NCBI RefSeq assembly: GCF_003605755.1
Contig: NZ_RAHJ01000019.1
Coordinates: forward strand, 258,331 to 322,330
Direction: 5' to 3'
DNA length: 64,000 bases
DNA from: Tsuneonella suprasediminis
GTDB taxonomy: Bacteria; Pseudomonadota; Alphaproteobacteria; Sphingomonadales; Sphingomonadaceae
Below the pieces are notes generated by a model. It did not search any database. It worked only from the letters and a program-made list of their open reading frames with translations, and had not been told where the DNA came from. Positions 10,774-24,243 of the stretch are shown here, piece by piece. A program made the position numbers and the translations under genes. Position 1 is the first letter of the stretch, and each line of letters starts with the position of its first letter.

Positions 10774-11226
10774 TCAGCTCAGCGAATCTTTCACCCATCC
10801 GCTTGCTTTGCCCATGTCCAGCTGGGTTCCGTGGCGCGCCTTTAGTTCGGCCATAACCCTGCCCATATCCTTCATGCTATCGGCCCCAAGTTCGGCTTTA
10901 ATAGCTTCGATCTTCGCCTTCGTTTCTTCTTCACCCATTTGGGCGGGGAGGAATTCTTCAATGACGGCCAGTTCAGACGCTTCCTTATCGGCCAATTCAT
11001 CGCGCCCGCCGTCGCGATACATCTGGATCGATTCGCGGCGCTGCTTGGCCATTTTCTGAAGCACATCGATAATCACGGTATCGTCATCGCCAGCAGCCTT
11101 GCCGGTCCGCAGTTCGATATCGCGATCTTTCACTTTGGCGAGGATCAGGCGTACTGCGGCGAGGCGGTCTTTCTCGCCACCCTTCATTGCTGCAATCTGG
11201 GCCTGCTTGAGATCATCGCGGAGCAT
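10774..11226 (-). CDS. GatB/YqeY-domain protein
   Basis: A 150-residue YqeY protein, a stand-alone version of the tRNA-binding C-terminal domain of GatB amidotransferases; its own substrate is not settled. Family landmarks are LRDDLKQAQIAAMKGGEKD, LAAVRLILAKVKDRDIE, and the end GRVMAELKARHGTQLD then KASGWVKDSL. The ATG at 11226 has a GGAAAG ribosome-binding site; the longer frame to 11313 has no family similarity. It heads the yqeY-dnaG-rpoD run and is divergent from carA, with about 150 bases between the starts for both promoters. Confidence 0.92.
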   Translation of the reverse strand: MLRDDLKQAQIAAMKGGEKDRLAAVRLILAKVKDRDIELRTGKAAGDDDTVIIDVLQKMAKQRRESIQMYRDGGRDELADKEASELAVIEEFLPAQMGEEETKAKIEAIKAELGADSMKDMGRVMAELKARHGTQLDMGKASGWVKDSLS

Positions 11227-11375
11227 TGTGTCGGTCTTTCCTGTGGAATGAGGGGTGTTGTTCACGCGCTTAGCCGGAATAAACGCACTTGGACAGGTTG
11301 ACGAGGCACGCAAGCAGGCCTAGCGGCTGGGTCTTAGCGACATCGCCGGAAACCCCCTGACTCGGAGCGCCCCCT

Positions 11376-12557
11376 ATGGCCGACCCCGCAACTTCTCGTG
11401 TGCAACCTGACGGAGCCACGGGAGTTCTCGTTCTTGCTGACGGTACAGTAATATGGGGCAGGGGTTTTGGCGCGACGGGCAGCGCAGTTGGCGAGGTGTG
11501 CTTCAACACGGCGATGACCGGATATCAGGAGGTTATGACAGACCCCTCCTACGCCGCGCAGATCGTGACTTTCACTTTTCCGCATATCGGCAATGTCGGT
11601 GCGAACGGGGAAGATATTGAATCGCACGTTGAAGGTGCGGTCGGTTGTGTGGTGCGCGAAACGGTGACCCCGCATTCGAACTTCCGCGCTGAACAACAGT
11701 TTGGCGAATGGATGGAGAAGAACGGCAAGATCGGCTTGTCCGGGATCGATACCCGCGCGCTGACTCGGCGCATTCGCCAGAACGGGGCTCCCAACGCGGT
11801 GATCGCACATGCACCCGATGGGAAGTTCGATGTTCCTGCGCTGATTAAGCGGGCGCAGGAATGGCAGGGGCTTGAAGGTATGGATCTCGCCCCCCGTGTT
11901 ACGCGCCATGAAGATGAAAAGTGGGGCGGGGGCCCGTGGGCGCTAGGTACGGGCTATGCCCGCGCCGCCTGGGACAATCGCCCGCATGTCGTCGCCATCG
12001 ATTATGGCGCGAAGGATAATATTTTTCGCAATCTGGTGAAGGCTGGCGCGCGAGTCACTGTTGTCCCTGCGAAAACTTCGCTGGAGGCTATTCTTGCCCT
12101 CAAGCCCGACGGGGTGTTTCTCTCTAATGGGCCGGGCGATCCGGCGGCGACGGGTGAATATGCTGTGCCGGTGATTCAGGCTTTGCTGGAGCGGGATATT
12201 CCGTTGTTCGGCATCTGCCTTGGTCATCAAATGCTCGCGCTGGCGGCGGGCGCGAAAACGGTGAAGATGCATCAGGGGCACCGGGGGGCCAACCATCCGG
12301 TCCAGCGTGTCGGGGAAAGCTGGGGCGAAACCCGTGATCTGGTCGAGATTACCTCGATGAACCACGGCTTTGCCGTCGACGCTGACAGTCTCCCCGCCGG
12401 GGTGGAGCAAACCCACATATCGCTGTTCGACGGATCGAACTGCGGCATCGCTATCAGTGGCAAGAAGGCATTCGGTGTGCAGTATCATCCCGAAGCGAGC
12501 CCCGGCCCGCAGGACAGTTTCTATCTGTTTGAGAAATTCGTGAGGATGTTGGGGTAA
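11376..12557 (+). CDS. carA: carbamoyl-phosphate synthase small subunit
   Basis: Glutamine amidotransferase subunit that feeds ammonia to CarB for arginine and pyrimidine synthesis. The 393 residues have an N-terminal CPSase small domain ([20 protein letters not shown]) and a C-terminal class I glutaminase: nucleophile in [12 protein letters not shown], and the His-Glu pair in FGVQYHPEA. Both are intact. It is divergent from yqeY and followed by carB with an 82-base spacer that holds a 22-codon mini-ORF. Confidence 0.97.
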   Translation: MADPATSRVQPDGATGVLVLADGTVIWGRGFGATGSAVGEVCFNTAMTGYQEVMTDPSYAAQIVTFTFPHIGNVGANGEDIESHVEGAVGCVVRETVTPHSNFRAEQQFGEWMEKNGKIGLSGIDTRALTRRIRQNGAPNAVIAHAPDGKFDVPALIKRAQEWQGLEGMDLAPRVTRHEDEKWGGGPWALGTGYARAAWDNRPHVVAIDYGAKDNIFRNLVKAGARVTVVPAKTSLEAILALKPDGVFLSNGPGDPAATGEYAVPVIQALLERDIPLFGICLGHQMLALAAGAKTVKMHQGHRGANHPVQRVGESWGETRDLVEITSMNHGFAVDADSLPAGVEQTHISLFDGSNCGIAISGKKAFGVQYHPEASPGPQDSFYLFEKFVRMLG

Positions 12558-12559
12558 TA

Positions 12560-12628
12560 ATGTCCGATCGTATCGTGACTGCCCCAGACTACAACCGGCC
12601 CGTGCGCTCTATCAGCGCGAAAATCTGA
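12560..12628 (+). CDS. possible 22-codon mini-ORF between carA and carB
   Basis: An ATG two bases after the carA stop codon opens a frame of 22 codons ([20 protein letters not shown], then KI) that ends 11 bases before the carB ATG. GGGG lies a few bases upstream of this ATG and could act as a ribosome-binding site, while carB itself has only a weak one. It could be a coupling or leader peptide; it could equally be chance. No homologue is known to me. Confidence 0.3.
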   Translation: MSDRIVTAPDYNRPVRSISAKI

Positions 12629-12639
12629 GTACGAAACAA

Positions 12640-15963
<3,324 letters not shown>

Positions 15964-16064
15964 AACAACCGCACTCCTCCCCAGACATTCAGACTGGTTT
16001 GTTGCCGTTTCTCCGAAGCGGCCCAGCGATAAATTGTCCTCGGGGAAGTCGAAGGAAACAGGGA

Positions 16065-16541
16065 ATGGCCACGATGGAAAAAGTTCCGATGCTTGCCGAG
16101 GGCTACGAGCGGCTGACTGCCGATCTTAAAACCCTGCGTGCAGAGCGTCCCAAAATTGTCGACGCGATCGAAGAGGCGCGTGCACACGGCGATCTGTCGG
16201 AAAACGCCGAATACCACGCTGCTAAAGAGCGGCAAGGTCAGGTCGAAGCGCAGATCGCAGAGCTGGAAGATCGCGTTAGCCGTGCACAGATTATCGATCC
16301 GACATCGATGTCAGGTGACAAGATCGTGTTCGGCGCTACCGTTACCTTGTTGGATGAAAACGACAAACCGGTGAAGTATCAGATTGTTGGGCAGACCGAA
16401 GCAGACGCAAAGGTCGGCCGGATCAGCTACAACTCACCACTCGGTCGCGCGTTGATCAGCAAACAGGTGGGTGATGAAATCGAGGTCACCGTTCCTTCTG
16501 GCGACAAATTTTACCTCGTCGACAAGATCGAATTCATCTGA
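16065..16541 (+). CDS. greA: transcription elongation factor GreA
   Basis: Rescues backtracked RNA polymerase by stimulating transcript cleavage. The 158 residues are standard: an N-terminal coiled coil ([19 protein letters not shown] to about residue 75) whose tip carries the acidic [11 protein letters not shown] motif, and a C-terminal FKBP-like domain ([18 protein letters not shown]). The ATG at 16065 was chosen because the longer frame to 15999 adds unrelated sequence. It follows carB in the same direction, as in related genomes. Confidence 0.97.
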   Translation: MATMEKVPMLAEGYERLTADLKTLRAERPKIVDAIEEARAHGDLSENAEYHAAKERQGQVEAQIAELEDRVSRAQIIDPTSMSGDKIVFGATVTLLDENDKPVKYQIVGQTEADAKVGRISYNSPLGRALISKQVGDEIEVTVPSGDKFYLVDKIEFI

Positions 16542-16549
16542 TCGATTGA

Positions 16550-16575
16550 GTGGGCGGGGCATGTTGCCCCGCCAC
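16550..16575. terminator. GC-rich hairpin between greA and the DUF4170 gene
   Basis: GTGGGCGGGGC (16550-16560) pairs with GCCCCGCCAC (16566-16575), with one bulged G and a five-base loop. It sits exactly between two convergent stop codons, so it is probably a terminator, although neither side carries a good U-tract. Confidence 0.5.
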
Positions 16576-16595
16576 CCATCTTGTACATGGTTGGC

Positions 16596-16838
16596 TCAGA
16601 CCCCCTCGGCTTCCGGGTCGAGCAGTTTGTGCAGATGCACAATCACATATTTCATTTCTGCATCGTCCACAGTGCGCTGCGCCGCGCCGCGCCATGCGTC
16701 CACCGCCGCTGTGTAGCTGGGAAATACGCCGACTACGTCAATTTCTTCGGGATTTTCGAATTCGAGCGTACGAGGATCGGTGACCCGACCACCCATTACC
16801 AGATGGAGTAACTGTTTGGACGTTGTACCTTGGCTCAT
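16596..16838 (-). CDS. DUF4170-family small protein
   Basis: Eighty residues of unknown function. The sequence matches the DUF4170 pattern: LLHLVMGGRVTDPRTLEF, an aromatic-rich middle (VGVFPSYTAAVDAWRGAAQ) and YVIVHLHKLLDPE. This family is found widely in alphaproteobacteria and is predicted to be cytoplasmic. The ATG at 16838 is the family start; a longer frame to 16895 runs into the terminator hairpin of the stress operon. It is in the same direction as the operon upstream but separated by that terminator. Confidence 0.85.
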   Translation of the reverse strand: MSQGTTSKQLLHLVMGGRVTDPRTLEFENPEEIDVVGVFPSYTAAVDAWRGAAQRTVDDAEMKYVIVHLHKLLDPEAEGV

Positions 16839-16884
16839 ATTGAAACCTGTTGCTTGGGAGAGGGAGAGAGGTCTCGCCCATAAG

Positions 16885-16919
16885 CAAAACGGCACGTCAG
16901 GAAAAGCCCGACGTGCCGT
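16885..16919 (-). terminator. intrinsic terminator of the 16.9-18.9 kb operon
   Basis: ACGGCACGTC (16889-16898) pairs with GACGTGCCGT (16910-16919) with a GGAAAAGCC-type loop that adds two more pairs. On the minus strand the stem is followed by TTTTGC, which gives an intrinsic terminator about 35 bases after the last stop of the operon. Confidence 0.75.
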
Positions 16920-16953
16920 AAAATGGTCGTATGTCGTAGAGGCAAGTTGCGCG

Positions 16954-17481
16954 TTAGTGGTTCAGCCGTTCATGAACCTTGCGCGCAATACGATTAGCTT
17001 TCTTGCTACCTTTGCGCTTCAATATGCGCGCGGTATCGCTAACTTCACCGGCCAGATAACCCGCCTCGCGGCGCACACTGCGCGCGCTATCTCCGATAGA
17101 ATCGCCTATATCTTCAAGACGATCCTGTCCGACACGAGCAGCCTGATTGGCACTGTCCAATAACTGAGCGCCATAAGCGATGCCCAATTCCGCCAATGCG
17201 CCAGCAAGTGCCGAACCGCGCCTGGTCGCTTTCTTACGCAGCCGACGACCCGGACCGGGAACGATCGCTGCGATTGTTGCGCCAATGGCAAGAGCACCGG
17301 CAACAGTCGCCAATGGATGGGCTTTAACGAAATCGGTTGCTGTTTGCTGAGCGGCCTTCGCCTGATCTGCGAGAGTACGCTGTTCGTTGCGGGCTTCGGC
17401 AGCTTCGATCTTTTCGCGCAATTCTGCCCGCTTTTCTTCGGGAGTCATGGCAGGCGCGCTTGGGAGGGCATCGTCAGACAT
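16954..17481 (-). CDS. DUF883/ElaB-like membrane-anchored protein
   Basis: A 175-residue protein with no certain family. The N-terminal third is a charged helix (TPEEKRAELREKIEAAEARN), followed by a single hydrophobic segment (ATVAGALAIGATIAAIVPG) and a basic stretch GRRLRKKATRRG, then a second long helical region rich in Ala, Arg and Glu (residues about 105-160). This build resembles DUF883/ElaB proteins that bind membranes and ribosomes in stationary phase, but that is an analogy. The ribosome-binding site AGGAAC lies just before the ATG. Last gene of a four-gene run behind an EcfG-like promoter. Confidence 0.75.
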   Translation of the reverse strand: MSDDALPSAPAMTPEEKRAELREKIEAAEARNEQRTLADQAKAAQQTATDFVKAHPLATVAGALAIGATIAAIVPGPGRRLRKKATRRGSALAGALAELGIAYGAQLLDSANQAARVGQDRLEDIGDSIGDSARSVRREAGYLAGEVSDTARILKRKGSKKANRIARKVHERLNH

Positions 17482-17531
17482 CGGGATCGTTCCTGATTAA
17501 GCGAGTTCAATAAAAAGCGAGTGGTTTCAAT

Positions 17532-17885
17532 TTAACGAGTGTGGTCAGACGATTGTTCCTCTTCCACCAGAATATCATCGTCGCCTTCGTCCTCGTTATC
17601 GCCGTCCTCCTCACCAACGAAAAGGGCGACAATCGGATTACGCGCAAACCATAGCGCAATCGCGCCTAGCAGAGCGGCGAGAGCGCCCTTGTTGTTATCG
17701 GCAACCTCTATTGCCTCTTCAAACACGCCCAGTGCGCTATCGCTAATCCGATCGGCGACGCGGTCTCCCACGCTTCGCGCTGCCAAATCGGCTTTGATAT
17801 TGGCAATGTCTGTCATAACCACCGCCTTTGCGGCATCGCGCATGATACGGTCCTGAAACATGCGGTCGTCGATGGAGCCGCTCAT
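17532..17885 (-). CDS. small acidic-tailed membrane protein of a stress-type operon
   Basis: A 117-residue protein of unknown function. The visible parts are a polar N-terminal half (SIDDRMFQDRIMRDAAKAVV), one likely membrane segment (GALAALLGAIALWFARNPIV), and a strongly acidic tail (GEEDGDNEDEGDDDILVEEE). The ATG at 17885 overlaps the stop of the preceding holin-like gene by four bases, which decides the start; the longer frame to 17996 lies inside that gene. Translational coupling suggests the two proteins act together. Confidence 0.8.
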   Translation of the reverse strand: MSGSIDDRMFQDRIMRDAAKAVVMTDIANIKADLAARSVGDRVADRISDSALGVFEEAIEVADNNKGALAALLGAIALWFARNPIVALFVGEEDGDNEDEGDDDILVEEEQSSDHTR

Positions 17886-18304
17886 TTGCCGCCTCCAAAA
17901 GCATCGCCAAGGCGCGAAAAATAGCGTCTGGCACCAACGCCCAGAAGGATCGCAATAAATATCAGGGCGCCGACGACCAAGCCGGTCGCGCCCCACGGGG
18001 TGAGCGTGGGAGACAATGCAATCACAGCACCGAGCGCAAGCGTCACAACCGCGAGATGCAAAAGCAGAAGCGCCGAAATTGCCAGCACCGCCCCTTTGCG
18101 CCCTTTATCAGCGACAAACGCCACTCGAGACTTCTGAAACTGCAATTCAGCTTCGGCATACGTTTTTCCATCCTCAATCAGATCGAGGATGTCGTCCGCC
18201 AGGGACCGCTCTTCAGCAGATTGTTCGTATTGATTGCCCGCCGATTCCTCATCGGCGGGCAAATCTATCTGCGGATCTCGTTCAGCCAACTTTCCGCCCC
18301 CCAA
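17882..18304 (-). CDS. holin-superfamily-III-like membrane protein
   Basis: A 140-residue protein of the phage-holin-III/DUF1469-like type. A hydrophilic N-terminal region (residues 1-70, with KTYAEAELQFQKSRVAF just before the membrane) is followed by two transmembrane segments (AVLAISALLLLHLAVVTLAL and ATGLVVGALIFIAILLGVG) and a short basic tail. Despite the name, no phage gene is nearby, and this family is common in chromosomal stress clusters. It lies ten bases after the upstream gene and overlaps the next by four. Confidence 0.8.
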   Translation of the reverse strand: MGGGKLAERDPQIDLPADEESAGNQYEQSAEERSLADDILDLIEDGKTYAEAELQFQKSRVAFVADKGRKGAVLAISALLLLHLAVVTLALGAVIALSPTLTPWGATGLVVGALIFIAILLGVGARRYFSRLGDAFGGGK

Positions 18305-18314
18305 TACAGGCGGC

Positions 18315-20350
<2,036 letters not shown>

Positions 20351-20417
20351 GGCATGCGGCCAACCGTGACCATGTGATTGCAGAGCGGTTACCGGAACGA
20401 TAACACGCACCTTTAGC

Positions 20418-20452
20418 CAGATACGGGCGCGGGCTGTCTGCGTCCGTATCTG
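20418..20452. repeat. 13-bp inverted repeat hairpin before the M13 peptidase gene
   Basis: CAGATACGGGCGC (20418-20430) pairs with GCGTCCGTATCTG (20440-20452) with one G-T wobble and a nine-base loop. It lies 67 bases after eno and 16 bases before the next ATG, with the AAGGA ribosome-binding site directly behind it. It may end the eno transcript, although no T-tract follows, or act in the 5' leader of the peptidase mRNA. Confidence 0.6.
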
Positions 20453-20468
20453 CGACAAGGATTCGTGT

Positions 20469-22553
20469 ATGAATACTCGCCTGATCGCAGCTCTCCTGCT
20501 TGGCACAGCGACTGCTACATTAGGGCCGGTTGGCTGCAAGATGAGCGCTGAGCAGCCTGCAGAGACGAAAGGCACGACTGGCGAAATTGGGATCCGTACC
20601 GACTGGATGGATACCAAGGCCAAACCGGGCGATGACTGGTATCGTTATGTCGATGGCAAGTGGATGGAAACAACAACCATCCCGGCAGATCGCTCCAGCG
20701 TTGGCGGTTTCACGATTGCCAGCGAACAAACCGAAAAAAATCTGGCCGAGCTGATCGCTGATATCCAGAAATCGAAGCCCGATGGCGATAGCGATATGGG
20801 CCGTGTTAAAACATTCTACGACAGTTTGCTCGATACCAAATCGATTGACGCGGCCGGCATGCGCCCTGCGGAAAACGATGTCGCGCGTTTCGACGCAATA
20901 ACGGATAAGCAGGCTCTCGCCGAGGTTCTTGGCAGTCAGGTACGGGCGGATGTCGACCCGCTCAATGCCACCAATTTCTGGACCGAGAACCTTTTTGGTG
21001 TGTTCGTGACGCAGGCACTCAAGGGGGGCGATGTCGTGCCCTATATCCTGCAAGGCGGTTTGGGCATGCCCGAGCGGGAATATTACCTTTCCTCCGATCC
21101 GAAGATGGCCGCTTTGCGCCAGGACTATCGCAAATATATCGCCAATTTGCTCGACGCCGCGCATATCGATGATGCGGATGCGAAGGCCCGGCGCATCTAT
21201 AGGCTCGAAATGAAAATTGCCGCTGCCCATGCGTCGCGCGAAGATAGCGAAGACTGGACCAAGGCGAGCGATATCTGGATGAAGGACGACTTCAAAACAA
21301 ACGCACCGGGGATCGACTGGGATGCCTTTTTCCAGGGTGCAAAGCTTGCTTCATTCGATTCGTTCGACGCTTACCACCCGACAGCGATCGCCAAAATTTC
21401 AGCGCTGGTCGCGTCTGAGCCGCTGGATGCGTGGAAAGACTGGCTGCTGTTTCACCAGATCAATTCGAGCACCGAAGCCTTGCCGACGCAGCTCGACCAG
21501 CTTCATTTCGAATTTTACGGCCAGAAGCTCTCAGGCGCTGAAAAGCAGCGCCCCCGCGACAAGCGCGTGCTCGAATCCGTCAACACATATCTCGGCGATG
21601 CGCTGGGCAAACTTTACGTCGAGAAATTCTTCCCGGCGTCGTCCAAAGCCGAAATCGAAGGAATGGTGGCAAATATCAAGCAGGCATTTGCCGAACGTAT
21701 CGGCAAGCTTGACTGGATGGCACCGGAAACAAAACAAGAGGCTGAAAAGAAGGTCAAAGGGATCGTCGTCGGCGTTGGCTATCCCGACAAGTGGACTGAT
21801 TATTCATCGCTGGGCCTGAAGGCTGGGGAGCCATATTACAATCTTCAGGCTGCGCGCCGCCTGCGTTACGCTCAGCAGCTTGCCAAAATCGGCAAACCGC
21901 AGGATCGCGGCGAGTGGTGGATGAATGCCCAGCTGGTCAACGCGGTCAACCTGCCGGTGCAGAATGCGCTGAATTTCCCGGCGGCGATCTTGCAACCACC
22001 GTTCTTCGACCCGAAGGCCGATCCGGCGTATAACTATGGTGCGATCGGTGCGGTGATTGGCCACGAAATCAGCCATAGCTTCGACAACAACGGTGCCGCA
22101 TTCGATTCTACCGGAGCGATGCGGAACTGGTGGACCGACGCGGACAAGGCAAAATTCGCAGAGGCGGGCAGGGCACTGGCGGCACAATACGATCAGTATT
22201 CGCCGTACCCGGGTCTCCATGTGAACGGTAAGCTGACACTGGGTGAAAATATCGCCGATGTGGCGGGTTTACAGGCCGCCTATCAGGCGTACCGCAAATC
22301 GCTTGGCGGGAAAGAAGCGCCGACGATTGATGGTTTCACCGGTGACCAGCGTTTCTTCATCGCATTTGGTCAGACATGGGCGACAAAGATGCGTGAAGCG
22401 GCGATGCGGCAACGCATTGCCACCGATGGTCACGCACCGGGACAATACCGTGCGCTCACCGTCCGCAATCTGGAGGCCTGGTACAAGGCGTTCGACGTCA
22501 AGCCGGGCGACAAGCTGTACTTGCCGCCTGAAAAGCGGGTTACCGTCTGGTAA
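20469..22553 (+). CDS. M13-family (neprilysin/PepO) metallopeptidase, likely lipoprotein
   Basis: Zinc endopeptidase that acts on oligopeptides outside the cytoplasm. The 694 residues begin with a signal peptide ending in an imperfect lipobox (LGPVGC, Cys23), so lipid anchoring is likely but not certain. The M13 N-terminal domain fills the first 400 residues. The catalytic HEISH (residues 532-536, in VIGHEISHSFDNNG) and the third zinc ligand in GENIADVAG (E593) are intact. The ribosome-binding site AAGGA supports the ATG at 20469. It stands alone between eno and ribH and is convergent with ribH at 12 bases. Confidence 0.95.
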   Translation: MNTRLIAALLLGTATATLGPVGCKMSAEQPAETKGTTGEIGIRTDWMDTKAKPGDDWYRYVDGKWMETTTIPADRSSVGGFTIASEQTEKNLAELIADIQKSKPDGDSDMGRVKTFYDSLLDTKSIDAAGMRPAENDVARFDAITDKQALAEVLGSQVRADVDPLNATNFWTENLFGVFVTQALKGGDVVPYILQGGLGMPEREYYLSSDPKMAALRQDYRKYIANLLDAAHIDDADAKARRIYRLEMKIAAAHASREDSEDWTKASDIWMKDDFKTNAPGIDWDAFFQGAKLASFDSFDAYHPTAIAKISALVASEPLDAWKDWLLFHQINSSTEALPTQLDQLHFEFYGQKLSGAEKQRPRDKRVLESVNTYLGDALGKLYVEKFFPASSKAEIEGMVANIKQAFAERIGKLDWMAPETKQEAEKKVKGIVVGVGYPDKWTDYSSLGLKAGEPYYNLQAARRLRYAQQLAKIGKPQDRGEWWMNAQLVNAVNLPVQNALNFPAAILQPPFFDPKADPAYNYGAIGAVIGHEISHSFDNNGAAFDSTGAMRNWWTDADKAKFAEAGRALAAQYDQYSPYPGLHVNGKLTLGENIADVAGLQAAYQAYRKSLGGKEAPTIDGFTGDQRFFIAFGQTWATKMREAAMRQRIATDGHAPGQYRALTVRNLEAWYKAFDVKPGDKLYLPPEKRVTVW

Positions 22554-22565
22554 GGCCGTCAGCGA

Positions 22566-22985
22566 TCAGGCGAACTTCTGTTGCAGATCGAGCAGGGCGA
22601 TGGCGGCTTTCGCAGCTTCCCCGCCCTTGTCCTTCTGTTGCGGATCGGCCCGAACAAGAGCCTGTTGTTCATCCTCGACAGTCAGGATTCCGTTGCCAAT
22701 AGCGATGCCATCCATCGTGAGCGCCATGATTCCGCGCGCACTTTCCCCGGCCACGATTTCGAAATGGTAGGTCTCGCCACGGATCACAACGCCGATCGCG
22801 ACGAAGCCATCGAACTGACCGCTTTCCGCTGCCAGTGAGATCGCGCCGGGTATTTCCAGCGCCCCTGGAACAGTGAGCACTTCAACCGCATGACCGGCCG
22901 CTTCCAGAGCGTTGCGAGCACCAGCAACAAGCATATCGTTGAGATGTTCGTAGAATCGGGCTTCGACGATCAGGAAGCGGGCCAC
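22566..22985 (-). CDS. ribH: 6,7-dimethyl-8-ribityllumazine synthase
   Basis: Penultimate enzyme of riboflavin synthesis; forms 60-mer or pentamer shells. The 139 residues contain [24 protein letters not shown] with the catalytic histidine, and [19 protein letters not shown]. The start is a GTG at 22985 behind GGAG with an eight-base gap, which gives the usual N-terminus [15 protein letters not shown]; the longer frame to 23054 runs into the tRNA gene. It is not next to other rib genes here. Confidence 0.95.
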   Translation of the reverse strand: MARFLIVEARFYEHLNDMLVAGARNALEAAGHAVEVLTVPGALEIPGAISLAAESGQFDGFVAIGVVIRGETYHFEIVAGESARGIMALTMDGIAIGNGILTVEDEQQALVRADPQQKDKGGEAAKAAIALLDLQQKFA

Positions 22986-23013
22986 GGGAATACTCCGGTC
23001 AACAAGGGGCAGA

Positions 23014-23103
23014 TGGCGGACAGGGTGGGATTCGAACCCACGGTGGGCTTGCACCCACGCCGGTTTTCAAGACCGGTGCATTCAACCACTCTGCCACCTG
23101 TCC
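23014..23103 (-). tRNA. tRNA-Ser (anticodon TGA)
   Basis: A 90-base tRNA on the minus strand with acceptor stem GGACAGG pairing CCTGTCC, an encoded CCA end, the GGTTCGAATCC T-arm and a long variable arm typical of serine tRNA. The anticodon loop CTTGAAA sits between CCGGT and ACCGG and gives anticodon TGA, which reads UCA and related codons. Confidence 0.95.
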
Positions 23104-23223
23104 GCTCGGGCACCCCCGCTAGCTGCATGAAAGCCACTTGTCACCTATCGGTTTGCGGAACCATGAAGGCAATATGACGATTGGTGTTTGAACAATCGGA
23201 TCGGCTGTGAAAAGACAGAGATT

Positions 23224-24243
23224 ATGCGTTTCAGATTTTCAGCTATCCTGCTTTCGATTGCCGCCACGTTTTGTTCGGCCGTTCCCGCGTCTGCACAGGA
23301 TATGCCGTTCGACGCCTATCTCCAGCTACTGATCGCCAGAGCGAGAGCGGAAGGCGTAAGCGAGCAGACGATCCAGCGGATGACCTTCGACCTCACCGCC
23401 AATCCGCGGGTAATTTCACTGGATCAAAGTCAGCCCGGAACACCCACGCGAAGTGGCTATCCGCCGCTTGCTCCCTATATCGATCGCCACGTCGACAGCG
23501 CCCGAATTTCAGGCGGACGGCGTGAATATGCTGCGCTGGGCAGTTTACGGAACCGGATCGAGCAGCGGTATGGCGTTCCGGCATCGATACTGGTCGCGAT
23601 CTGGGGTCATGAGACGAATTATGGCAGCTACACCGGCGATTTCGATCTTGCGCGCAGCCTTGCGACTCTCGCGTGGGAAGGCCGCCGTCGCGAATTGTTT
23701 GCAACCGAGTTCGTGGATCTACTCAAAATCGCCGATCTCGGTGTCAACCGCTCCACTTTAAAAGGGAGCTGGGCCGGGGCGTTCGGGAACCCGCAATTTC
23801 TGCCCAGCATCTACCTCCGTCTGGCTCAGGATGGTGACGGTGATGGCCATCGGGATATCTGGAACAGCCGAGCTGACACATTGGCCTCTATCGCCAACTA
23901 CTTCCGCGATGCCGGATGGCGCGCCGGGCAACCATGGGGCGTGCGGGCGAGTGTCCCTGCAGGCTTTGACTGGGCATCTGTTGCCAGCAAATTGAATTCG
24001 CCGGTATGCCCACGCGTTCATGAACGACAGAGCCGCTGGAAGACAGTCGCCGAGTGGAAACGGCTTGGTGTGCAACCGCAGGTTTACCTTCCCGACTCAA
24101 CAATGACGGCACTCTTTCAGCCAGACGGCGCCGGGACACCGGCATGGCTGTTAACCTCAAATTATCGGGTTATCCTCGAATATAACTGCTCGAATTACTA
24201 CGCGATGAGTGTGGGGTTGCTTGCAGATGAGATTGCCCGGTGA
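23224..24243 (+). CDS. lytic murein transglycosylase, MltB-like
   Basis: Cleaves the glycan strands of peptidoglycan to 1,6-anhydro products. The 339 residues start with a signal peptide (FSAILLSIAATFCSAVPASA, cleavage after ASA-Q). The SLT_2 catalytic domain follows, with the active-site glutamate in IWGHETNYGSYTGDF and the typical GSWAGAFGNPQFLPSIYLR. There is no lipobox, so it is a soluble periplasmic form, and no C-terminal peptidoglycan-binding domain is seen. The ATG at 23224 was preferred to an earlier in-frame codon because it begins the signal peptide. It overlaps the RlpA-like gene by 17 bases. Confidence 0.92.
   Translation: MRFRFSAILLSIAATFCSAVPASAQDMPFDAYLQLLIARARAEGVSEQTIQRMTFDLTANPRVISLDQSQPGTPTRSGYPPLAPYIDRHVDSARISGGRREYAALGSLRNRIEQRYGVPASILVAIWGHETNYGSYTGDFDLARSLATLAWEGRRRELFATEFVDLLKIADLGVNRSTLKGSWAGAFGNPQFLPSIYLRLAQDGDGDGHRDIWNSRADTLASIANYFRDAGWRAGQPWGVRASVPAGFDWASVASKLNSPVCPRVHERQSRWKTVAEWKRLGVQPQVYLPDSTMTALFQPDGAGTPAWLLTSNYRVILEYNCSNYYAMSVGLLADEIAR

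Noticed and set aside
17882-18304. Possible prophage remnant because of a holin-like protein
   Set aside because: No lysis, integrase, capsid or tail gene is nearby; this family is common in chromosomal stress operons.
23157-23181. EcfG-like promoter GGAAC-N16-CGAT before the MltB-like gene
   Set aside because: One mismatch in the -10 core; such near matches are expected several times by chance. The same applies to 48042-48066 before gyrA.
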